The position numbers and the translations under genes are program-made. Under the pieces are notes generated by a model that worked only from the letters and a program-made list of their open reading frames with translations, searched no databases and was not told where the DNA came from. 18,763 bases of DNA from the NCBI GenBank assembly GCA_022496205.1, contig WTXD01000195.1, forward strand, positions 1 through 18,763, written 5' to 3'. Source of the stretch: Gloeopeniophorella convolvens (lineage: Eukaryota; Basidiomycota; Agaricomycetes; Russulales). This document shows positions 1 through 8,518 of this stretch, in pieces; the stretch's first letter is position 1; every line of letters starts with the position of its first letter.

Positions 1-229
1 GAGCCTTGAGTGCGGGCAGTGCTACGTGCTCTAGCGCTGCGATTTCATCATCAAACGTGCCCAGGACGCTTCGCTTGACCCCCGTCGAACCGCTCGTAGA
101 AACGGAGGCCGAATAGCTCAAAACATTTTCGCGGAGCTCAAGGCAATCAATCCAGTAGGATTTAGCACTGTCGCGACTTCGGTCATGTCATGAGTGAAAA
201 GGCTCGAATGCTCACCTTTCGCAGTACAT
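1..229 (-). CDS. Possible 5' end of an unknown gene running off the left edge
   Basis: I do not recognise this product. On the minus strand an ATG at 229 opens a short first exon (229-216), followed by a good donor (GTGAGC at 215) and an acceptor (CGCGACAG ending at 168). That is a 48-nt intron, the size of the other introns in the window. The second exon stays open from 167 to the window edge in the matching phase. The peptide begins MYCESAKSYWIDCLELRE and later has an acidic stretch, TFDDEIAALEHVALPALKA, with ordinary protein composition that suggests helices. The reading frame of exon 1 is also open upstream of the ATG to about 300, so the true start could lie further up or in another exon. 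Only about 60 residues are visible and there is no domain to name. It could be a chance open stretch. Confidence 0.35.
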
Positions 230-1160
230 CCCGGTCACTTTTGAGGGATTGGTTTGTCGAAGATTGGGGGCGAAAGGATGCGTCAGAAAAAATGGTTGAA
301 TCGGTTCAATTCAGCGAGCTTCAAGTTGCCAGTAGGTGCAGGTAGCAGGCAGAGGTCAATTGTGTACTACGCGACCTCTGCATGGGGACAATTGTGGCGA
401 CAGGTGGCCGATGGCCGGTGGCGACCACGCGCTTTCGTGGCGCCCGGCAAAAGCCGGTCTGGCCGACCGCTACACCCCCACCTCGGCTAAGTGCACTGGG
501 GCCGTCCTGGGAGCGGTTAAGTTGAGGCCGTATCAGTCTGGAAGCGGCAATTAAAATTGTCAGGGGACAGATTCTTGATTGGTCGGTCGGTCAATAGAGG
601 GTGTGCGATTATGTTAGCGGGTGAAACTGTTAAGCTCCTGTTTCGTATCTTGTTCAGCTGGGCCAATGATAACAATTGCTGAGGGTGGCATCATTCAGGT
701 TGACTGTGGAAACACCCGACTCAGCCTCGGTAAATTCTATTGCCAGTCGGTCGTTTGGTTATGAGACGTCCTGAGGTTGACATGCCATGGCACCAGATTC
801 ACCCGGGGCCTGTCATCGGAAGCGCTCCTACTTATATGCTGTCTATCGGATGATGGTCTGGCGCTGGCGGTGATATGTGCACATGCAGGCATCTCCACAA
901 TGCTATGAGTTTGAGTGTGTAGTGGCCAATGGGCTGCCAAGTGACAGGGCAAGGGTTTGAGTGTTTAAACCACAAGTGCACTCTCGGATATCCATCTGAA
1001 TGACTGAGTGATGTCCATGAGCGCATGCTATTTGAGCACCCTTGTGCGGGTGAGCTATACATTGGAGTCGGAGCCATGAGCGGTGCTCAGGTGCAGATCT
1101 ATGGCGAACAGACAACGCGATGTATTAAAGCTATGAAAAATTGTAGTCTACGCATAGTAG
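230..1160. other. Non-coding stretch downstream of the companion gene
   Basis: No convincing gene is visible; the open frames here are short and overlap on both strands. It holds one copy of a 16-bp direct repeat (548-563), a short GGTC triplication near 581-592, and an inverted repeat that reaches the stop codon of the neighbouring gene (1140-1167). If the 16-bp repeat marks an element boundary, positions from about 564 onward would be the 3' flank of the two-gene transposon. Confidence 0.5.
548..563 (+). repeat. Left copy of a 16-bp direct repeat (CAATTAAAATTGTCAG)
   Basis: This copy is identical to 8895-8910, in the same orientation, 8.3 kb away. The inner CAATTAAAATTG is nearly palindromic. 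The two copies bracket both transposon genes, but identity stops at the 16 bases. Confidence 0.6.
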
Positions 1161-1167
1161 CTACAAT
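1140..1167. repeat. Inverted repeat at the 3' end of the companion gene
   Basis: ATTGTAG at 1140-1146 pairs with CTACAAT at 1161-1167, giving 7 bp with a 14-nt loop that itself contains CTA/TAG. The right arm covers the minus-strand TAG stop codon. No function is known; it may be chance. Confidence 0.4.
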
Positions 1168-3252
1168 GTGGAAGTATGGTGAAAGATCTGCGCAAAGGTC
1201 CCTGCACCGCCGAATGAATTGCTAGCAACACTGTCCCGCTGCACTGATGGTCCTGCTCTATCATCTGTGCTCACATCTGGGGTACCGGTGGGGATGTATG
1301 CATCGTGTGTGGGCTCTGGCGTGAAGGTCTTGTGGTCTTCGTCAATAATCTTGGCAATATAGCTATGATAGTCAAACGATGAGTAGAGAACAACACAGAT
1401 AGAAGACAAGACGCACTCCTTCCACCCCTTTGAGGACCAGGTCTCACCCAATGTGTCGGCTTTGACACGTGCCGCAAACCATTTCTCGACCTGGGACCAG
1501 AAGTCTGCACCACCCTTTGGAACGATTGACCGTGTGGTATGCGAAGAAGCGACACGCTTCCGCTTCCTCGAGGTAGCTGGAGGTACAGCTGATGCAGCAC
1601 TAGTGGGCCGCGACGAAGCTGAGGAATTGGTATCGAACTCGGGTGTGTCGGCCTGGATATGGATGTCATCATCGTCGTTTTCACATTCAGCACCTTCACG
1701 GCCAAGGAGCTTTGGGTTATCAAGTGCAAAGCGGCGCTGGTACATAGAATTGATCCTAATCAATAAAGTTGATACCAGGCTAGCGGTATCACTTACAAGG
1801 ATTGCTACATGTGCCAACGTTGCAGCGCTCGTGCTACTGCTGAAATCTGTATAGCCAAAACGGGATGCGGCATTATAAATGAAGTCTTCTAAAGTCATTG
1901 TGCTTGGACCAATAACACTGTCACGAAGCTTCCCAGTACTAAATTTAGGTGCCCGTGCATTGGTAGAAGCTAGCAGACATACCATTTCACGGTAACCATT
2001 CCGGACACTTGAGCAAATGCGCTTGACTGCCATTGCAAGTTGACGCTCCCGATAGAGACTCGCAAAGATGTTGTTGAGGCGGAGCTCATTCTGACGCTGA
2101 CGGAGGTCGGTCTTTAAACAATCAGCATACATCATCCATGCGCACTCTCATAGGGGATAAGGCTACTTACCATAACGTGGGTGTGGAGGTGCATGTAATT
2201 GATGCGACCAGGTTCGAAAATTAACTTCCCGGCAGTGATGCGAATGGTCCCCTACATGGTTCAATAAGATGGGGACACCGTAGATAAAGTAAAGGCCAAA
2301 CCCTTTGTTCAGCCGTGAGTGTGAATGTTTCATCAAGACGGGTGGAGAAGTCGTTCATCATCTTCTGGAATGAGAGCCTTGTATGCTCCAGTTGCTGCTG
2401 GCCCTTGCGAAGCTGACTAAAAATACCGAAAAGGGCACCAAGATGATAGACACGCATGCGAAGATCCGGTTCAGACAAGTCGACCCCAAGCTAGGTTGTA
2501 TTGTATATTAGTTACTAAGACCGAAGAAGATAATAAAACCCACCGAAGCATAGCCATGTAGGAACATTCGAAGGTCGCTCTCTGTCGGACCAAGTCCGAA
2601 CCCATTTGCGACATCATCCACAAAACCCGAGGCGTCGTCCATCCCATGCGGTTCATTGTCGATATCAAAGTGAGACATATCGAGTGATGGCGTATTAGGT
2701 GTTTGCGGCTGAGGATGAGCGAGTGAAGAGGCTTGATATCCACCCAAGTTCTGTGCTGACATGGGATGTGGAGTCGTGGAGAGGCCGTTACCAACAGCTC
2801 TCCCAGTACTATCATACCTCGAAGCAGTACTGGCAGGTAGAAGACTCAATGAGCTAGGATTGGAGACGGGTGGCCTGTAGCTCGATGCGGACAGTACTGG
2901 AGGCCCTCGAGCAGGTGTGCTGGCAAGCGAGAGTCCCGTGTTTGAACCTACACCTTGTGGGGCATAGCCAGCCCTTTGTGCCGGGGTTTGCGGTGCCACC
3001 GTGGTGAAGTTGAAAGGACCCGACATCCCAAAAGAGTGAGGTGTAAGCTCACTGTGCTCTGGGGATGGTGGTGGTGAGACGTGGCGAGGTTGCTTTGACA
3101 AAAAGCGCCGAGACAGGCTAGAGTTGCCGTTAAGCGAGCAGTGGCCCGTGGGTCAGCAAGTTCCAAACACAGATGGGTCACCAGACTAACCTCTCTTCAA
3201 TGACTTGCTCAATATGAAAAGCAAGGTTAAGGGCGGGATGTGAACAAGACAT
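1161..3252 (-). CDS. Transposon companion protein, spliced (about 575 aa)
   Basis: Proposed exons, all phase-compatible: 3252-3191, 3117-2544, 2490-2302, 2251-2171, 2096-1797 (or from 2111), 1736-1417 and 1362-1161. The start is the ATG at 3252 (MSCSHPALNLAFHIEQVIEE). It joins through a GTTAGT donor to the long second exon, which has no ATG of its own. Residues to about 190 are Pro/Ser/Thr-rich and probably disordered. A helical part follows (QLRKGQQQLEHTRLSFQKMM), then a conserved-looking block (NELRLNNIF, then AVKRICSSVRN), then AILRRFALDNPKLL once the 60-nt in-frame intron is removed. A basic patch (SRKRKRVAS) could be a nuclear signal. Near the C-terminus is FWSQVEKWFAARV, then GWKDYIAKIIDEDH across a 54-nt in-frame intron. 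From memory this matches an agaricomycete family found beside transposases of the type at 8518-3551. DNA binding or transposition-accessory work is inference. No stop or frame break remains once introns are removed. The intron 3' of exon 4 is the least certain. Confidence 0.7.
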
Positions 3253-3550
3253 GGATTCAGCGGCGGATGAGCGTAACAAAAGATGTTCCGGATGTGATGA
3301 ATTTTGCGCATTCGAATCAGTCAAGGGCGCAAGGTGTTACATGTCACATGTCACATGCTGCCAATCGGAAAAAAACGACAAGTCGTTGCTGCCAACCACA
3401 CCCGGACACCGAATAAACAGCAATATATCTACACTCACGACGCGTACATCCGGAGAATCATATATGAACATTTACCATGTCCCACGAGTGTGTTTATAGA
3501 GTGTAATGTGCTCGGTACGCTAACAGACGGCACCTCATGCTCTGCCTTGG
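3253..3550. other. Spacer between the two transposon genes
   Basis: These 298 bp lie between the transposase stop and the companion ATG, both on the minus strand, so they must hold the transposase 3' end and the companion promoter. I see a short tandem repeat (3340-3357) and no clear TATA box. Confidence 0.5.
3340..3357. repeat. 7-bp tandem repeat (CATGTCA, 2.6 copies)
   Basis: CATGTCA CATGTCA CATG sits about 90 bp upstream of the companion-gene ATG on the minus strand. It could be a protein-binding site in its promoter. It is short enough to be chance. Confidence 0.5.
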
Positions 3551-4298
3551 CTATATTGAACCCCCAACTCCAGACTGCATGCGCCCACCTCTAGAGGTAC
3601 GGCTTGGCCCTTGTAACCTTGAGGGTGCTGCTGTGGTCCGCTGTTGCCGTGCTAGCTGTTTCTGGGTGTCAATCTCGTTCCGAACACCACTCAACACTGC
3701 ATTATCCAGGTCTACCGCTGTTGGCTCCGCTCGGAACCGGAACATGTCCACATGCGCAGCGTTACGCATCTGGGCTGTGTTAAGTATAAGGTCTCCTGGA
3801 TTGATGTGCTCAACGGCAGCCCTTGTATGCCCCACTGCAATCCGCTCTTGATACATGTGCTCGGAGCCGGAAGCTTTGCAGCCATTAGCAAGGCATCGGT
3901 GTTGAACGTTCACAACACATATGATGTTCTGATAGCATATAATGAGCTTTGGTCGCCCTCTCCAGGTCGTGAAAACTCACCGAAATGTGTACCAGGTCCC
4001 ACTCATCAACAATCGTGACAGATGGCATACGATACGAATCGACAAATGTTGAGATTGTTGCACGCTGGAGTAAGATAGCGTCTGGGGAGACCTTTCCTGC
4101 TGTGTTCATGCTTGTGCCGAGAAACCGCACAATCTCACTAACGCGGGCGAGGCATGGACGTTCAGGTTGAGACATATGGTAGAATAGAATCCATTGACCA
4201 GCACGGCATACGTCACCATTGAGTAGCATCATTGTCTTGCAGGTAGCAAACACATCAGCGTCGAGCATTTCGGATGGAAATGATGAGTTGAGGTTTGG

Positions 4299-4303
4299 AA
4301 ACC
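4299..4303. repeat. Target-site duplication, left copy (AAACC)
   Basis: It directly precedes the TGTCACG end of the LTR and is identical to 4872-4876. A 5-bp duplication is the usual size for LTR retrotransposon integrase. Confidence 0.9.
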
Positions 4304-4548
4304 TGTCACGATCTCAGCCCGCGGCTTCCGGGCCGGGCGAACCGACCCCGACGACCCTGTTGACGACTGCAGATGTCCGCGCCAACTTGGTGCGGTACGA
4401 CCAGCAGCAGCAGGGACAGACGAGCATAGATGACCGGCTTCGACGCCTCGCCCTTGGACCGAGTTCTCCGCAGTCACGTGACCGAGCACGTGATGAGACT
4501 CGTGACCGGGCCTAGGCCATGACGCTGACGAAACGCGGATGACTCACT

Positions 4549-4590
4549 GCTGACTGATGGTGACGTCAGCTGAGTGAGCGTTCAGTCAGC
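4549..4590. repeat. Nested inverted repeats with a CRE-like palindrome in the LTR U3
   Basis: GCTGACTGA (4549-4557) pairs with TCAGTCAGC (4582-4590). Just outside and inside it, CTCACT (4543-4548) pairs with AGTGAG (4573-4578). TGACGTCA (4561-4568) lies between. TGACGTCA is the known bZIP (CREB/ATF) consensus; its use here as an enhancer is inference. Confidence 0.5.
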
Positions 4591-4681
4591 ATGTCTATTT
4601 ATAGCATGCCCCACTTGTACTCCGCGCTTCCTGACCCACATGAACCCGATCCAGTAGCTTAGTCAGTAGGTACCCTTGTAG

Positions 4682-4690
4682 TATATAAGG
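4682..4690 (+). promoter_or_regulatory. TATA box of the LTR promoter
   Basis: TATATAAGG lies about two-thirds of the way into the LTR, where a retrotransposon promoter is expected, leaving about 180 bp for R-U5. It sets the likely plus-strand orientation of the LTR. Confidence 0.55.
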
Positions 4691-4871
4691 ACCTGCCAGT
4701 AGCGTCTTAGCTCCTTAGCTTTGACCTCCTGTAATATACTGGAGTTTCAGTGGCATCCTCTAGTGTGCTTGATCGCCACCCGACTTGCCCCATCGCTCTT
4801 CATCCTCTACTGCGACCGCGAGGCTTAGGTCTTGCAAGTCCTTCGGCAGAACCCCTGCACAGCACGTGACA

Positions 4872-4876
4872 AAACC
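4872..4876. repeat. Target-site duplication, right copy (AAACC)
   Basis: It directly follows the CGTGACA end of the LTR and is identical to 4299-4303. Removing the LTR and one copy restores the exon 11 frame of the transposase gene. Confidence 0.9.
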
Positions 4877-7800
4877 GCAACCCCGTCTCAGTCCTTGCAT
4901 ATGGACGCGGGGGGGAATTGTCGACCATGCAACTACCTGATCTGCCATTAGCGCAAAACAAATATAACCCGAAACTTCAAACCCTTACCAGGTTCATGTG
5001 CACCCTGTCCGGCACGATCAAACCCAAGGAACGAGGACACGAAAGAAGAATCCCCAACAAGGGAATGGGGCCCATGGCCAACCGGTTCCCATATGCCATC
5101 TTCCTGCCTGAGTCCATGTGCGACGTCCATGATCAATCCATGAAACATGGAGGGGTTGGACGTGGACATGCTCTCTGAGCGTACGAACTGCTGACCACCA
5201 CTCAGCAGATGCCGAATGCAATTTGCATGAGCAAAGGCGACTGCAATGTCTCTTGAGGGCGCCTGGTGGTTTGAGTGAATGCTTTTGGATCGGATCACTG
5301 CGTTGAATGACTCGAACGACTCTGTAGCAAATAAAATTGCAGGACCGAATCGCTTGATGTGGTCGGGCAAATGAAGAATAGTGTGGAATTTTGCCTTGTT
5401 GAACCAGCGAGGCGTCCATAATGCAGTTCGCATAATGAACTCCCGAATGGCTAGTTCGAGCCGCAGCTATACATAAATCACAATTATCAGTTCTGCGCAT
5501 GAATGCATCATCCATAAACTTACAATATATGTGTCGATGTTGGGAATCTGCGGCTGCCAGATCAAAGGTACGAGATTTGATAATGCGATCCATGTGTCGA
5601 AACATGGTGCCGGCACGAGGTCGTAGAGGACAAAAGGGGCAGCTTGTACGATGGCTCGAAAATCGCGGCCGGTCAAGGATCCAGCATACTGAACCAGTGT
5701 CTGGCCAGAAAGCCTCCGGATCTCAAGGCCAGCTGTGTCAAATGATTGCAGCCGCACCTTGAGGAGTTCTTTTTTTGCTGGGCCAGTTCCAAGCCGGTTA
5801 TAGATGGCATCACGCCAGAAATACTTAACGAACCCGAGAAGGACTGTATGTAGGATCTCCACTGGTGTATCACGGTGGGGATCAAACCCTACTCATATCT
5901 TTGTTAAGCTACGCCGCTAGATGTTTTACAGATAACATACCCTTGATGCGCCATACCGGACTGATGATGTTCTCCGGCAGCGTTGCTCTATACGCATCCA
6001 ACGCTACTTGCTTCGCTGCTTTGGTTCGTACATCCTTGTGTGAACCATGTAAGCGCTCCAAGAAGACATCGAGGAATACGTCCTTGACACCGGTCATTGT
6101 CTTCCGCTCGCGAAGCTTTGTCCGGCCACCAATGCGGGTTCCATCGGCGATCATCTTGGTAAGTTCTTCTAGCGTGTCTTCTCTTGTACGGGGGGGACCG
6201 GGCTGGGAACAGATCAGTCATTACAATATATGTTTGCGTAGGCTGGTGAGTTACCTGAACAAACTGCGTCACTCGGCTCACCATCTCTTGCATCGTTTCA
6301 GGCCGCTTCTTCTGTCTACCCACAGCACCAGAACTTCGCTCCGAGTCTACATCACTGCCAGCTGATGATTCGCCGGCAGGTGACACATTACCGGAAACGA
6401 CGCCACTGTTACTGGGTACCTCTGCAGTGGGACTTGCCGGTGCATTGTCTGTTGACCGCTCTCCCCCTTTTGCTTTACAGATGCGACACAAGCACTTGCC
6501 ACCCTGGCCAATATGGCATGAGAACTCGCTTTGCATGGGATTGTCGCCGAGGAAAGCGGGCATGCCCGGGATGAGAAGCACACGCTCCTGGTGCACGCAG
6601 TCCCAAGACCAGATCCCCTCGCTCCACGCATGCCTTGAAAGGACTCTGTGAGCAGACACATTTACTGATAGATGGATATCACTTACTCTAGTTGTTGGAC
6701 GAGACCGTCCATCATCTCAAGTGGCGGGGCTATGTTTGACGTGCAGAGGAAGTGTACGTTGTACTCCTGCTGTAGGAGTACACGCGGGAGTCCAGCAGGC
6801 GAGAAGAGAATTGAATTATGTTCGTTCCACCTCTTTGACTGGTTTCCGGAGACATCGTCGCAGTATACCCACATCATGAAGCAATACACACGAGCACCTT
6901 TGGCACGTGCTCGCCATGGGTTGCCTATAGATGCGTTCGTTCTTGTCCATGGCACAAGCGGCCCTCCTGGCTGGGTCACAGAGCCTGCATAGCAGGGTTA
7001 GTGGATGTAGCTATGCACCGAGTTGGCAGAATGACGTACCAAACAGGTGTTTCGCATTGGGTAACCGATGTGTTGACTGACTTGCTTCCCAGTTCGGGAA
7101 CGAGACTAGAAGCTCAGAGTCCGAGACGTGTATCACGTTGTACTCTTCAACGACCCAGCCTTGCTCGACCCCATCGCTCACAGGGCGCAACACCCATGCT
7201 GTTGCATAGAAGCTACCATTGCGAATAATCCAACGTGTTGGCATAACAGCGATACCACTCTTCAGCAGGCACGGCTCAAGCATATAGAAGTGCTGTGATC
7301 CAATTACCGCAAGTGGTGTCAAGATGGTCGGGTCCGCATCCTCACGCCAATGCTTTGCATGCCAGTACTCGTTAACAACTGTGCCTGCATCTTCAGGGTA
7401 GAAGTGAAGATGTGGGCGAACGCGGGGGTTTGCCATTTCCTAGAAACGGAGTCTCAGTTATGTGATACACGGACAAAGCGACGGAGCATGTACCTGAGCA
7501 ATAATGTCTGCCAATGAATTCATAAAGAACTTGTTACCAAGGGCCCCGTCAAATTGGATCGTCCGAATGCCACACGTGGAGTGAAGACTGCGGTTGAACG
7601 CATGCATCGCTTTGACCGACCGCGTCATAGGTACGCCATTGCTACTAAGCAACCAATGTAGGATGTTGAGTTGTTTTCCCGAGAATGCGGAGCGAGAGAG
7701 ATGCATGACTGCATCGAGTGTGCATGTCTGTTACAAATAATATAAGCAATCAACGTAGCGAGTATTGCAGGAGAATGGTAGTACGATTTTATCCGGCCAA

Positions 7801-8518
7801 GGATGCCATGGATTTGTAGCCATCTGAGCGACCGCAGCACTAGCAGGGGGCGCTTGATAACCCCCGACGCCGGCACTGCTCTGAATATCTGCATGTAGTG
7901 TGAGCATCGCTCTGCGAACGGGATGACAAGTAGTTCCTACACACCTGAATCGGCAGTAGGTTGGGAGTCCTCAGACCGCTCTGCACCTTCACCCGTGTCT
8001 GATAACCTATCGTCATTGAGAAAATCTTGCTGCTCAGAAATAGAGTTAGACACATTGTCTTGCGCGAACGAGGAATCAGAGAGGCCCCGCGAAGCCTCGC
8101 CAAAGGAATCCGCAGTCCAATCAGGAGGACTGGCTGACGGCCTTGTATCGGACAATGGCGCAGATTGCGAGTCATTCATGAAAGTATTCCTTATTACGGA
8201 GGGCGGCAAAGATATTTGAACATTGGGTACAGCAGAGACGTATTCGTTGATCAAGATTGAGCTGACACGCCGATGGAGGAACGATTGCATGGCTTCTTGG
8301 TGAGCTATAGATGCTTCGTGCCGGCCAGCGAGTCGCCACAGGTGAGTTTTACCATCATCGCACACCCGGCACGTCCACTTGCCACCGGGAGCGCGCGCCC
8401 AAACTGTGACCAAATGGGGGAATCAATTTGGTGTTACACCCTGTGGTGATAGCTGACGCGACTGACCCTCAGGTGACAATGCTTGGATTGGTGACACGCT
8501 GGGTCGGACGGCAGGCAT

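Larger units (their letters stand above)
4304..4871 (+). mobile_element. Solo LTR of a retrotransposon (568 bp)
   Basis: The ends are TGTCACG and CGTGACA, a perfect 7-bp inverted repeat with the canonical TG...CA termini, flanked by AAACC on both sides. There is no internal coding region or second LTR next to it, so this is a solo LTR, normally left by recombination between the two LTRs of a full copy. A TATA box (4682-4690) suggests that U3 is on the left and transcription runs on the plus strand, against the gene it interrupts. U3 contains a palindrome, TGACGTCA (4561-4568), and nested inverted repeats. Ty3/Gypsy or Copia type cannot be told from the LTR alone. Confidence 0.92.
3551..8518 (-). 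pseudogene. Tnp2/KDZ-like DNA transposase gene, 12 exons, split by a solo LTR
   Basis: Exons: 8518-8467, 8403-7945, 7888-7785, 7727-7494, 7439-7040, 6984-6687, 6645-6255, 6202-5941, 5888-5524, 5466-4989, 4936-3981 (holding the LTR) and 3928-3551. Their sum without the LTR and one target duplication is 3804 nt, a whole number of codons (about 1267 aa). A C2H2-like finger (CRVC, then H-x5-H) lies near residues 28-52. NPWHPWPDKI (about 196-205) is followed by MHLSRSAFS and HLHFYPEDAG. A second cluster near 550-575 reads GDNPMQSEFSCHIG, then CLCRICK. The conserved core near 734-930 holds DTPVEILHTVLLGFVKYFWR, SLTGRDFRAIVQAAPFVLYD, HLPDHIKRFGPAILFATE and FESFNAVIRS. The C-terminus has VNVQHRC and LNTAQMRNAAHV. 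This recalls an abundant agaricomycete transposon family. The exact superfamily (Tnp2/CACTA-like or KDZ) and the catalytic residues are not settled by eye. The LTR cuts near residue 1036, removing about 230 residues. Exon 1 and its 63-nt intron are the weakest part of the model. Confidence 0.8.

Noticed and set aside
2145..2170. 26-nt GT-AG interval after exon 4 of the companion gene
   Set aside because: It is too short for a spliceosomal intron; an acceptor at 2097 or 2112 gives a normal length in the same phase.
4937..4942. Alternative acceptor (GGCAG, ending 4942) for the intron before transposase exon 11
   Set aside because: It puts exon 11 in a frame that does not continue into the conserved C-terminal part after the LTR, whereas the ATCAG acceptor does.
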